Shown here: positions 11,513 through 22,703 of the stretch, one piece after another | Layout of the letters: each line of letters opens with the position of its first letter | Position numbering within the stretch: the stretch's first letter is position 1 | The notes under the pieces: generated by a model | The model's input: the letters and a program-made list of their open reading frames with translations, nothing else | Told to the model about the DNA's origin: nothing | The model's database searches: none | NCBI GenBank assembly: GCA_023014335.1 | Contig: JAECYW010000023.1 | Span: 868,001 to 932,000 of the forward strand | Source: Galerina marginata | Lineage: Eukaryota > Basidiomycota > Agaricomycetes > Agaricales > Galerinaceae | Length of the DNA stretch: 64,000 nucleotides | Direction: 5' to 3' | Position numbers and translations under genes: made by a program

Positions 11513-12048
11513 TATACATTCAATTCAACTTTCTCTCCTCGTCCGTCCGAATTGAACTAAGTCGAGTACGTGAAATATGCCTTGAACGAAGAAATGTTGC
11601 CAAGTATATGTTCAACCTCCAAGACGTCATTGGCCGTTCTCTGAAGATCTGGAGGTTATCTTCTACGGCTCAAAGACAATGTTATCTGTCCTTGTTGCAG
11701 CGGGTTTTCACACATTGGCCACCCTCATTGAGTGGCATGAGGTTCTCCGCCTTGCAATTGTTTTGAACCGTGCTGCTCCGTGGTCGAGGCTTCGCGGTCC
11801 ATTCTTCACTATCTTTCCACCTCGCATGTCAACTTACGAGGTTCCTATCTCGACCATTTTGACTGTTCTCCTCGGAAGCGGGCAATCGTATACCTAGCAC
11901 AGCTCACAATGAACACTGGAATAGATTTCATTTCACCACCCAGCGTCAGCTTTAGGTTTAGTACAGCTTAAGGCGTCTGCTCATGATCGATTCTGTCTTT
12001 CTGGGTGCGTTTTTTGAATTCTGGTTTGGCCCCACGATGACAGTCACA
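11513..12048. other. Intergenic stretch, nothing recognised
   Basis: Downstream of guanylate kinase. Short plus-strand ORFs at 11509-11971 overlap each other in different frames and show no protein-like conservation that I can recognise. Confidence 0.4.
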
Positions 12049-12568
12049 TCATGCTCCGGACAACAGATGGATCATCGTGCCCGTTTCAATGAAAATCTTT
12101 CCTCCTTTGCGATTCCAGGCGCCAATCATGTTACTAGTGGAGATCTCCATCCGCAGGTCGAGGACGCCGACAACATATACAACAATGTTCAAGTGACCAG
12201 AATGATAACGGGCGGCAGTGATACCTGTTGATCCGATCCTCTAGTTGTGAGAGAACTTTTTCTTCCAATAAATCGTCTTTCCTTTCAAACTTCTGCCCCA
12301 TGAGCCAGATTTCGGCTTTTGGCCCCCATGCCTTCAAATGCGTTTCAAAAAATTCTTAGAAGCTGGCCGAAGTCCGGGGGCGGGTTAGCAGCTCAGCAAG
12401 TATGGCCCGCGTTCCGAATGCCTTCTTATTTTTGAAGACAGATCCTCCAGCCGTGGTGTTCTCTCCGTTATTCACCGACTCTCCACTCAACTCGGATAGT
12501 GCTAAATTTCTCAAATAAGTCGCGGCCATCAGATTTCCACGGTTGCTCACAGCAAATGGTGGAGCCAT
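12049..12568 (-). pseudogene. Possible broken gene of unknown family
   Basis: An ATG at 12568 opens a protein-like frame (starting MAPPFAVSNRGNLMAATYL) that meets one in-frame TAA (about 12358-12356). The same frame then continues with equally protein-like sequence (EFFETHLKAWGPKAEIWLMG) to about 12240. A third piece ending at TGA 12051-12049 is either frameshifted or reached through a GT-AG intron (GTATCA to CACTAG) that joins in phase. No family was recognised. It may be a nonsense-mutated gene, or the TAA may sit inside an intron with a weak donor (GTCTTC) upstream. It lies on the strand opposite its neighbours. Confidence 0.35.
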
Positions 12569-13176
12569 GTTATCGGAGATAACTTGGTAGGAAATATGGA
12601 CCTCCAGGTTTTGTGATTACGACCTCGCCGGAGGTGTATATATGGGGAACTTCCTCTTTTGTTCTGTTCTCTCAGAATTGCGGCCTCTTACGATTTACAG
12701 AGATTTGCCGTTCGACGCTATATCGCTTATTGGGCGTATCCCTGCCGTCTTTCTACATCCGCGATCCTGTCGGTTATTCAACTTTATGGCGAACTTGTAT
12801 CCCAATGGATTTGGTGGGTTTATATTGTCATGAATAGCCTTTTCGAACTTTAATCTTTGTGAACATCATAGATGCCGTACCGGTGTTTGAAGAATTCTGG
12901 CAGATTCAGATCTTGTATACTAAGTCCTGCCGGTTCATTTGGGCCACCAAGTTTTATACTTCGGCCCTGAAATAGGAGAAAACACGGATGAGGGTACGTA
13001 TACATGCATGGTGTCTTCGTAAGTTCTACGGGCTTATAAGATGAGAAGACCATTTTCTTTCTTCAAAAGCTCTTCAGGCCTTAGTCGTCCTACCTCAAAG
13101 TTTTGCAACTTAATTGTCACAAAGCAACATATCTCTAGCTCACTATCAACCTCCTTCGTCATCGTCAACCTCCAGA
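12569..13176. other. Upstream region of the terpene synthase
   Basis: About 600 bp between the possible broken gene (minus) and the terpene synthase (plus). It presumably carries both 5' regions. No defined promoter element or other gene was recognised. Confidence 0.4.
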
Positions 13177-14612
13177 ATGACTGTTCTTATGACTCCTCTC
13201 ATCGACTCCTCTGAGGAGCCCATATCTTTTATCCTTCCCGACCTTGTATCGCATTGCAAATTCCCGCTTTCCTATAACGTCTACGGGGACGAGATCGCCC
13301 AACAATCTGTCGATTGGCTCGACTCCGGCTGCCCAGATTTGAACCCTAAACAGCGGCGTGCGCTTCGTGGCCTCCAGGCGGGCGAGCTAACGGCGTACTG
13401 CTATCCTACAGCACCCCCAGAACGACTTCGCGTTGTGTCAGATTTCATGAACTATCTCTTTCATCTGTGCGTTTTTTTCATCACCGTATATTTTGACATG
13501 AGGTTGATGCATGTTCTGTACATAGTGATAACATTAGCGATGGAATGATGACTCGTGAGACAGACGTTCTGGCGGATGTCGTCATGAACGCGCTTTGGTT
13601 CAATGACAAGTATATGCCGACTGAGGCATCTGGCAAGAAGCAATCTGAGGATGAGCTTAATCCTGGGAAGCTTGCTAGAGAGTAAGTACCTCATCCACGA
13701 TCTATCTCCCTGATATTAATGGCCACTGACTTCTTGTCGATTATTCCCCCCAGTTTTTGGGCGCGTTGTATTCCGGACTGCGGGCCTGGGGTTCAAGCGA
13801 GATTTAAAGAGACCCTTGAGCTCTTCTTCGAAGCTGTGAGCATCGAAGCTCGAGCGCGCGACGAGGGTGCTATACCCGATCTCGAATCCTACATCGACGT
13901 CCGCAGGGACACGTCAGGTAATTTTTCTTAGTTTGCTCCACTCGACCGGAAGTTGATGCTTTCTGTCATATAGGATGTAAACCATGTTGGGCCCTTATAG
14001 AGTCTGTTTGATGTTTTCTATTGCTCTTTTTTCTTGACTGATTAATTACTTGTAGATATGCTCTCGGCATCGATCTACCAGACTTCGTAGTCGATCACCC
14101 AGTCATCCAAGCTCTCGCCCAAGAAGCCAACGATCTTGTCACTTGGTCAAATGTAAGAGTCTTTGACAATTATCTTTCAAAACGCGTTTCTGACCCATAA
14201 TATCCAGGACATCTTCTCTTACAACGTAGAACAATCCCGAGGAGACACACATAATATGATCATCATACTTATGAAGCACCATGGGCTCACCTTACAAGGC
14301 GCGGTTGATTATGTCGGGGATCTTTGTGCCCAGACTATCGACGCGTTCAGTGAAAATAAAGGAAAGCTTCCTTCATGGGGTGCCGAAATTGACGACGTGG
14401 TTGTGCAATATGTGCAGGGGCTTCAAGACTGGATCGTTGGGTAAAAATTTTAACTCTTTTGATTTTCAACCCTATTGACATGCTTTACGCGTAGTTCTTT
14501 GCATTGGAGCTTTCGGACCCATCGTTACTTCGGCGCACATGGATCAGAGGTCAAGAAACATAGACTTGTCAAGCTGCTACCGTTGCAAACGCATAAGGTT
14601 TCGTCTGCCTAG
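13177..14612 (+). CDS. Sesquiterpene synthase (class I terpene cyclase)
   Basis: Exons 13177-13466, 13526-13681, 13754-13917, 13974-14001, 14056-14152, 14208-14440, 14495-14612; 361 aa, typical of basidiomycete sesquiterpene synthases. The Asp-rich metal motif is DNISD (residues 98-102, the first Asp on the exon 2 side). The NSE triad is NDIFSYNVE (245-253), and the C-terminal Arg-Tyr pair (HRYFG) is present. The family cyclises farnesyl diphosphate to sesquiterpenes using three Mg2+; the product here is unknown. A 28-nt exon (13974-14001) with a GTCTGT donor is needed to restore ALIEYALGIDL. No P450 or other tailoring gene lies beside it, so it is not an obvious cluster core. Confidence 0.9.
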
Positions 14613-14823
14613 ATTCTTTGCTGCATGGTTTTCTTGTGGTCACTATCTGTGCATTACAGAGCCCACTTTCCATGTTATCTATTAGATTTCGACCTTCACC
14701 TTGTACAATCCAGTTTGAAGTTATAAATAACTCTGGCATGTGACGTCAATTAATGACGGCATTCCCTCCTGTCTCAGGGATGTCCTTAAGGCTGGAGAAG
14801 AGAATCCACCTTGAACACAAACC

Positions 14824-16175
14824 ATGAACGCTCTCTGCCGCCCTATATTACGATCCGTCGCTATCCGAAACGCCCCGCGCCTCCACATTCGCCCGCCACC
14901 CATCGCACGACGACCAGCCTTTCTGGGTCTCACATCCACCGCAATTCATGCACGATTTGTAGCCAGTTCAGTCACCACGCGGCCTGGAAGTCAGACTCTC
15001 GAGCACGCTGCGACGAATGTGAAAGAAGAGTTAGGGAACTCTGCTTCCGACCTCGCAAAGGCCATCTCAGGGGCCAATGTCACTACCGACGCCGTTACAG
15101 ACTCGGGCGCGCAATCATTCGTGAGTCCCATTCCGTGAGAATCCCGCTGGTAATCCAAGTGCTCCAAGTGGAGTCGCTCAATTATGTAAATGTGAATAGC
15201 TTGGTATAACCTCGAAGGTTGCGCATGAAGTTCCTGAGCCAATATTCGCCCTGGGCTTGGTTGGTGAGTGCCATGCATGAAGCCGTCGACCCTTTGCTCA
15301 GGAAGGGAATTGAATAAAACGTAGGTGGTGTACCATACATCCTGGCTTCAGGCACCACTGTATGGTTAGCCCGTCAGGCTGGACTGGCTGCCGCTGGAGT
15401 ATCGGTCGATATTGATCCAGGAGTCGCCTTGACCATTCTTGACCAGGCGCTCAATTTTCAAGTTACCTATGGCGCAGTTTTGCTGTCTTTCCTAGGTTCG
15501 TTAGGCTCTTTTATTTTCAACGGACATAAGGATTGAATTCCCGTATCAGGGGCCTTGCATTGGGGTATGGAATTCGCGGGCTATGGCGGGCACAAGGGCT
15601 ACCCGCGTCTGGTTCTTGGAACCGCTCCGATGGTGGTGGCGTGGTTTACACTGGGCATGTCCCCGGTAGAAGCTCTTATCGTTCAGTGGGTTGGTTTTAC
15701 TGGCCTTTGGTATGCCGACGCAAAGACGACAATGGCTGGATGGGGTATGTACTCTTTTTGTCAAGTAAAATGAATCTAAAGTTCGCTCCCACTTCCAGCA
15801 CCGAAGTGGTACTCTCAGTATAGATTCTACCTCTCCATCCTCGTCGGAACCTGGTACGGTTTCACCGTTATTTCATTGAGGAACCGATGAACTAATTCGT
15901 CTTTTTCGAAAATCAGCATTATTGGGTCTCTTGCTGGGACGTCCTATTGGGGCCCGGTTGCCGGGCACGGGTTGATCAGTCACGACATGGAAGAGCTTCG
16001 CGAAGAAAGGAAGAGGGTTATGGCACCACAGCATGGAATCATTCCGGGACCCATCGAGGCCGTTCCTGCTGGTCTAGAGTCCGACCATTTCACCCGAATT
16101 CACAAGCGCGAGACCAAGAAAGAAGAGAAGGGGGAAGAGAAAGGGGAAGAGAAGCAGGAAGACACCTCTCAGTAA
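14824..16175 (+). CDS. DUF3429 (TMEM69-like) mitochondrial membrane protein
   Basis: Exons 14824-15120, 15218-15263, 15325-15495, 15550-15744, 15799-15853, 15917-16175; 340 aa. The first 45 or so residues are rich in Arg, Ala, Ser and Pro with almost no acidic residues, as in a mitochondrial targeting signal. Hydrophobic segments follow, carrying the DUF3429 signature around GALHWGMEF, HKGYPRLVLG and WYADAKTTMAGW, with a last helix near IIGSLAGTSYWGPVAG. The C-terminus is a charged Lys/Glu repeat (EEKGEEKGEEKQ). Family members are inner-membrane proteins of unclear function. Confidence 0.8.
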
Positions 16176-18198
16176 AGCGGAAAATCCAAAATTCGCTAAA
16201 CCAATACCACTTCACCAAAGGAAAACTCAAATGAAACGACGTTACAGTCTGTAGAACAAATTTTTGTATCAAAAGAGCTCGGAACGGACACCTTGTATAA
16301 TATCAACTTTTTTCCAGCCTGAGGATTTCGAAAGCTGTTTATAAATTTAGCTGCCCGTTATGCGCCACACAAATTTTGGCTTCCGGACAATCCGGCGCTT
16401 GTTCACAAAAAACACAACCCAGATCTCCATATGAAAGAGATATACAGTTCGGCTCCGGTATAACTGAGTCCTGGTACTGTGTTCCGTGTATTCCATGCGA
16501 GCTTGTCGGAATTCGTTTGCTGTTCCATCTGACCTGTATTCTCCTGTTGGCCTCGACGTCAATCCATGTCCGAGCGCCGCAGGATCAAAGCTTTTAATTA
16601 TCCAGTGCTAGATGGGTATGTCGGTCCGAAAATCAGTTGGAACGTGGGGCACGGGTGAGCATGGTCCGGTTCCGGGGGTCCACGGGATGCGCCACATTCC
16701 GATTTGACGCCCATGGCTTACATAACTCATATATTTTATTCCAATGAATGCAGTGGGGTGCGCGCCTGGTATTTATGGAGGTCAAGGTAGGAAAGTCCCT
16801 GTCCGTGGCTTCACCGTCTTGTTTTGTGGATTGTTTGCGGATTGATGGAGAGCGCGTTTGGGCAACGTTTGGGTTTCGCGGTTGGTTGCCGTAGGAATTA
16901 CCGGCGCGAACTATCGTGAGTAGAGGACATGCTTTTAATAATAACACCAGTGGCCCTGCGTCTCCCTGCATGACGATGCCGCCCCCCGATGAGCTCTCTA
17001 ATTTCTGTGTTACTTCCAATAATTGCGAAGTGAGTTGGAAAGGAGTTGTTGAAAGGTCGACCGCCGACCGTCCAAGGCCCTGGCCTGGTGACAGAGTCTA
17101 GACTGCCTTCTAGTTGCAGAAATGCACAGGATTTTCTGGTAAACATCCTCCATTGGGCTCCTCCGGAGCTTGTTAAAACCGGCGTATTGAAGGGAATTAT
17201 TTAAAGGAGGACTGAGGCTTTGAGTAGTGGTCAGCCCGACTCACCCGCGAAGTCTTTCAAGTTGACACTCGATACATTTTTATAAACACTTATGTTATTC
17301 ATTTAGTTCGGTACATTTCCCGGCGGCCGGGATGAAGTATTCGTCCGCGAGGACGTCACTTGCTCCAGTCGTCATTATAAGCTCTTTTCGCAATCTGCGT
17401 AGCTAAGCTATCCAGCCACAGAACCGGTACAGAGCACGAATGGTACCAGCGTGATCACTAATGCCTATGTACCAACGCAGAGTTCTGAACTCATAGGTAC
17501 ACTCTTGGCGTACCTCGCCTTATCGCGTCCGTATAGCGTCGCGGTGTCTATTGAACCATTTGATAGCAGCTTCTCCGACTCGGAGTGGGGAGGCGGTTGC
17601 AACATACAAGGGACAATTCGGGGAAGGATCGAGAGTCGTCCGAGAGTACCGAACACTCCGACTTGTCCCAAGATACGTGGTCCTGCTTGGTAAAATAATA
17701 TATAGAGGAAGTTTGTGGGATTGGATTCATGAGGGTCCTCGAATAACATAGGCTGACCCGTCCTCCAGGCTGTGGAGGTATTGCAAAAGGCAGTAACTAT
17801 GTAATTAATTATGAGAAGATGATATCATCTCGAGAACTGTCAATGGTGTGATGCCTCGCTTTGTCTTCTATTCTCAGTTGATTGTGGCTGGATTGTCGAC
17901 GACGATTGGGCAGAGCAGAGTGCGCGGGAATTTGCGGTGACAATGGGCCAAGTGGACCTGGATACGATCGGTCCAGGTGGACCGGTGCCTTCCATTAGCA
18001 ACACCCGCCTTTGACATGTCTTGCTCTTATTCAATCCTTTCTCTCTCCTAACCTTCTTTGATGATTCTTTAGTGTTCAGGCCACATTCTTTTCTTTTTTT
18101 TCTTCTCAATCTAGGCTACGGGACTCTACTCATTATCTTGAGTTCGAGTGGCGCCGACTGGCTTCGACTTTCCAGTATCCTTCTTCACGACCTCGGGT
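16176..18198. other. 2-kb intergenic region
   Basis: Between the DUF3429 gene and the SH3-membrane gene. Only short overlapping ORFs with no family resemblance are present. The last 200 bp before 18199 are pyrimidine-rich, as in an upstream UTR or promoter. An unannotated 5' exon of the next gene could lie here. Confidence 0.4.
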
Positions 18199-19350
18199 AT
18201 GCATTCAAAATATCATCGACGTCTCTCGCACGCAGGGCGTGCTCCTAGAGTCTGGAACCGCAGGGTTTCAGATAATACCACACCCGCGAATTCAGGGAGC
18301 GCCGAAGACGACTTCTCCAACGAAAACAAAGTCCTTGCGGGTGGCTTCCTCACAGGGCCTATCACCATAACCTTCATTTCGACAGTTCAATCTGCGTCGT
18401 CTAGCACCTCAGCTATCAGTACGACTAGCAGTACGACCAGCAGTACAACCAGTAGTACTACCAGCACATCAAGCACGGCGGAGCAGACCTCGTTCTCGAC
18501 GTCTACTGTAAGCACTTCCGAAAGCGCCTTACAAACCCCATCCGAGACACCAGTTTCTTCATTCACGCCGTTACCCTCCGTTATACTTCCATCGGTAACG
18601 CCATCCGGGTCCTCGAGTGGCAGTAATGCATCTCCTCAAATGGAAGGCGGCGTATCAGCTCCCACCACACTGACGGGTGGCAGCATCGCGGGGATTGTGA
18701 TTGGATGCCTGCTTGTTCTCGGCGCGTTTATTTTCTACCTGATACGCTCGAGGTCCCAGCGCAATCGAATGAAGCTCAGGGGAGCATGGAATCGCTCAAG
18801 AACGATTGACCCGCCTCTTGGAATCAGCTCGTCTTCGTATGAGCCGAAACCTTACATGGGCGATGCCGTGCCTCCGGACACATCACCAGTGATGCGGTTC
18901 GCGCCGGCATCTCAACGGGCTGACCTTCCAGTCATTACCACCATTGTTCCACCAGCCATCGCCTACAACAATTCCGAAGCCTTGACACCATTGTCCCCCC
19001 AATCGCCTTATGAATCACCCTACGGCGGCATCAGCTCGTCTCCAAATCCAGCCCTCCTGTCTCCGTTCACTGCAAATGTCATATCCACATTTATCACCAG
19101 TCTGCCTGACGAACTGTCCATCAGAGTTGGCGAGACGATACGTATTTTGGCAGAATACGATGATGGTTGGGCGCTCTGCATGAACACGACCGGGGACCAG
19201 GGAATGGTTCCCTTGGAATGTCTGAATCGCGGCTCGTCGAATGGTTCAAGTGGTTTGACAGTACCGAACCAAGATCGCGATGCTAGAGGCAGCAGGAGAG
19301 TCAGCAGCCTCAATCCCGCTGCTCAGGCCTTGAAGGTTTACCGCAGTTAA
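18199..19350 (+). CDS. Single-pass membrane protein with C-terminal SH3 domain (A)
   Basis: A single open exon of 383 aa from the first in-frame ATG. The N-terminal 150 residues are Ser/Thr-rich with a short tandem Ser-Thr repeat, likely O-mannosylated if extracellular. One hydrophobic segment lies at about residues 160-182, followed by basic residues. A disordered cytosolic stretch of about 100 residues leads to an SH3 domain (about 290-342; ELSIRVGETIRIL, EYDDGWALC, GMVPLECL). This layout resembles Fus1/Sho1-type surface scaffolds by topology only. No conventional signal peptide is visible, so translation may begin in an upstream exon. A second protein of the same layout is encoded at 52722-54012 (minus). 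Confidence 0.75.
   Translation: MHSKYHRRLSHAGRAPRVWNRRVSDNTTPANSGSAEDDFSNENKVLAGGFLTGPITITFISTVQSASSSTSAISTTSSTTSSTTSSTTSTSSTAEQTSFSTSTVSTSESALQTPSETPVSSFTPLPSVILPSVTPSGSSSGSNASPQMEGGVSAPTTLTGGSIAGIVIGCLLVLGAFIFYLIRSRSQRNRMKLRGAWNRSRTIDPPLGISSSSYEPKPYMGDAVPPDTSPVMRFAPASQRADLPVITTIVPPAIAYNNSEALTPLSPQSPYESPYGGISSSPNPALLSPFTANVISTFITSLPDELSIRVGETIRILAEYDDGWALCMNTTGDQGMVPLECLNRGSSNGSSGLTVPNQDRDARGSRRVSSLNPAAQALKVYRS
18412..18478 (+). repeat. Ser/Thr tandem microrepeat inside the SH3-membrane gene
   Basis: Near-perfect repeats of the unit AGTACGACC / AGTACNACCAGC encode repeated Ser-Thr-Thr-Ser. Such repeats are prone to length change between strains. Confidence 0.6.
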
Positions 19351-19833
19351 AACTACTTATTACATCCTTATTTTTCATTCGAGTGAGTTATTATTTTACT
19401 TTCCACTTCCTCAAGTCATGCTCACTGCGCCTTCGTCAGTTTTTCAAGACATACCCAATGAAGGCGTTAGACCTTAGTTTCGCTTTCTCTGCGTATATTT
19501 TTCCTTTCTTTTTACGTGGCCTTTTCATCTCTAGAATCACCTATTCAGCTCGGGGAGCAAACTCAATTGTCATTAACTGGTTTAATTTAAATAAAGTTCG
19601 TGGGTAGATGACCTTTTTATGGGATATGTGGTCTGTATATTATGGTGTTCTGTAACATGTTTAGATCCTCGGTTAATGTATACTTACAAACGGTTTTTGA
19701 ACCAGGCTAGCGATTGGGGTGCATTTGTATCATGATGGAATCTTCTTTATTATCTTTCAAAAGATAATTCGAACATAATATTACAGGAAAGATTCCTGGT
19801 CAACAAGACTACAGGTGGATTAAATAGACAAGT
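19351..19833. other. Intergenic, convergent gene ends
   Basis: AT-rich 3' flanks of the SH3-membrane gene (plus) and kelch-like gene A (minus). No gene seen. Confidence 0.5.
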
Positions 19834-21287
19834 TTACTCGATATTCTGAATAACAATTTCCAGATAAGTCTCCATACGCTCCACCTCAGTACCATCTTTG
19901 ATGCCTCGGCGGCGTTTGTCTATGACTCGCTTTTTGTTTTTGTTGCCAAGTAGCAATACTCGGTCACCATCGACCACAAAACGATGGAACTCTGCATTGA
20001 GATTCCTGAGCTTTCCAGAAACATTTAGGCAAGTCATCTTGTGCCCAGGGAATCCATTGAAGTGCCAGAGCTCGGGAACATAGGCATTGTCCTCTAGAGT
20101 CAATCCACAGATCAGAAGTGATTGGCCGGAGGAAGATGTATCGTCGGCTGCTAAGCGAATCTTCCTTGGAACTACATATGGGGTGGAACGGGCCATTGTC
20201 TTCTGAGTGCTCTTGGTGTTGCTGGGCCCACTGTCATCCCCGCGGAACTGAGGTTTGAAAGCCGACAAGTAGTACCGGTCCAGATCTATAGGAAGGGAAC
20301 CAGCCACGGCATTGATGGGCTGGAAGGTCTCGTATTTTGTGTTGAAATAACACATGTTTTGTGCTGTAAAATCGGTTTTCTAAAATTGACAATATTAATG
20401 TAGTTGGCAAAACAGTGAGGACAGTCTAAAAAGGCACGTACACCGTATGGCGATGGGCGAGCTGGTGTCAAGAGAATTTCTTGGCCATTATAAACTGGGA
20501 TAGCAGCACCAAATTTGAAGTTAGTGCTTGAAACATGGGCAGGATATGGGACATCCGTTGCTTTCCACGCCTTTTTTTCGGGGGTGTCCACGTACTCCAA
20601 GATACAGTATGAGGACAAATGTTGGCAGCTTTTATCGTCATGGTCTTTTTCATACAGCTTATTGAAGCCGCTAAACAAGAATATTTTTTTCCCTACTGCT
20701 GCGATGGCAGCGTCTGGTCGAGGTTGAACTTTGCCTTCAACGGGTTCGCGCCACCACCGAAGGTGGTCAATATCGATTACGACGAGGTCTGGTGAAGGTT
20801 TCTCATCTTCATATTTGTATCCACCAACTAAGAACAAGAAGTTGGTGTCATTGAAATTTAGAAACACCAACGACGGGGAAATGAGGGATGGCAGACGCTC
20901 GGGATTATCCAAGATGTTCGCCCTCGAACAAAGAGAAAACCGTGGCTCCCATCTTCGATGGCAGAGCGAGTTCTAAACATATAACATTTGTCAACCTCTT
21001 TGCAAAAAAAGAAAGAGATACAGAAAACTTGCCGATAAATCCTCAATCTTCATTGTTAAAGTGTTGAGGACATGTAGGTCGGCGACCTGAGGTGTGGATG
21101 GTTCCTCTCCTCCATAGATGTAGAGCTTGTGGTTTTTTGTGTCCATGGCCTCCCTCGAGCAAGGATTTGAAAAAGGAAAGGCACCAGCCAAATTCATTAC
21201 AGGGCCAACGGACACTCCTTCATGTCGCATCGGCAGGAGATCACTATTGGGAGAAGTAGTCAAGCTGTTTGTGGGACACCGAGGCAT
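19834..21287 (-). CDS. Kelch-like beta-propeller protein A
   Basis: Exons (minus): 21287-21033, 20972-20442, 20379-19834; 443 aa. Kelch-type repeats are seen as KLYIYGG, NFLFLVGGYKYED and KKIFLFSGFN, each followed by a residue pattern ending in a Trp-rich blade strand. The C-terminal part ends with a conserved block shared by the three paralogues (FVVDGDRVLLLGN here). Intron 1 uses a GC donor (TCG|GCAAGT at 21032); the join falls exactly where kelch-like genes B and C splice with GT donors, which supports it. The function is unknown; such propellers usually bind proteins. The start at 21287 is the best ATG, but an upstream exon is possible. Confidence 0.75.
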
Positions 21288-22703
21288 AATTCGACTATTG
21301 CAAGGTTCGGGGAGCGTGTGGAGGCGCACGGTCTGGTAAGTGCGTGATGGTCAGGACAAAGCAGTGATGTGTTTGTCAGGGTCCAGAGAGTGGTGGGCAC
21401 TGGCCATGGTGGCTCTGATGTCATTCGTTCACCCAGGACACTGACTACTTCGTTTGTAGCCAGCAAACCCCCGCGGCTTATTTTTAGCCAGTGCTTCAAG
21501 TTGTATTTCCGTTATCGTGGTACGTATTCGACTCGGACTTCGACGCTTCAGCTTCACCATTTCCGCTTCCACTAGTCTCATCTACATGACGGAAACGACG
21601 CCAAGCACCGCTCTGAGTGCCCACCCCTCCAATGACTCGGCATGGGGCCGGAAACTGTAAGATCTTGGGTGGAATACACCAGGTATGTCGTAAAAATGGC
21701 CCCGCTGGCAGCTGCCCACATTTCACCATAGGTCAGCACGTCGCCACCCCACCCCGAGTCTCCACCACATCACAGCAAGGGCACCCATCTACGATGTCCG
21801 CCGTGTGGAGACTCGCGCCGGGTGTCCCCATCATTAACCATCACGTACATGGTCGACGACGTTGCCATCATACCGCCTCTACCTCGAAGTTTAGAACTGT
21901 TGTTTCGATATCAATGACTACTCCAGAAGACTGATTGCTCAATCTCAAGACGCCATTCAAATCAAAACACGACATGCACAGATACGGCGCCTCCACATCG
22001 CTTCTACCTCCAACATCGACGCGGCCACATTAGCCCGGCCACCTAGTCTCCTATACAGACCATATAAACAGATGACAATCGATCTTCCGGCCACCTCCAA
22101 CCACCCACACAGATGGCCAATACTGCGCTACGTCTCCGCCTCTTCCAACGGTGCCCGCGGCTTGCTGTATGGCGTTTCAGGCCTCCTTTCTGTCGTCGCA
22201 TGTGTGGACAACACTACTTACTCCCAGTTCTTGCAGACCCAGGCTGAGCAAATGCCCATGGAGACTGCTAGGCGTCGGCGATCGGCGATCCGCTGAACAG
22301 AGCGACGCCGCCGCCGCTATCCCTCAGCCTCTCCTCCCGGGTGGTAGTGCCCCCAACCGACAATGTAACCTGTCCACCAACCTGTTTAGCCGCCTCTCCA
22401 TAGCGGTTATAGTGCTCATAGCCAACATTCTGGCCACAGATTTAGCCATGGCCATGTGCCCAGCTATTTGCAGTCCCTATTCACCTTCTCGTGTCCGGCT
22501 AGCAAAGCTTTGGGTATGTACTACCTGGCTTGTCCAGTGAATGTAATGTCTGTTGCACTCCAGTACCTTCAGGGACCTCATTCTATAGGGTGAATCAGAG
22601 GCAGTCATGGTAGCAGACCAGATTTGCCACAACTTGAGCAGTAGATAGGTACTGTATGTATACATTTCTTACATAGAACATCTCTAAGCGAAATGATGTG
22701 AGG
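21288..22703. other. Intergenic region, C-rich segment
   Basis: Between kelch-like genes A and B. About 21580-22480 is visibly richer in C on the plus strand (CCACC, CCTCC, CGCC runs) than the surrounding genes. It contains only short unconvincing ORFs (for example 22072-22540). It could be decayed repeat sequence; no terminal repeats or transposase motifs were seen. Confidence 0.35.

Noticed and set aside
13000..16200. Terpene biosynthetic gene cluster
   Set aside because: Apart from the cyclase, no P450, reductase, transferase or transporter is adjacent.
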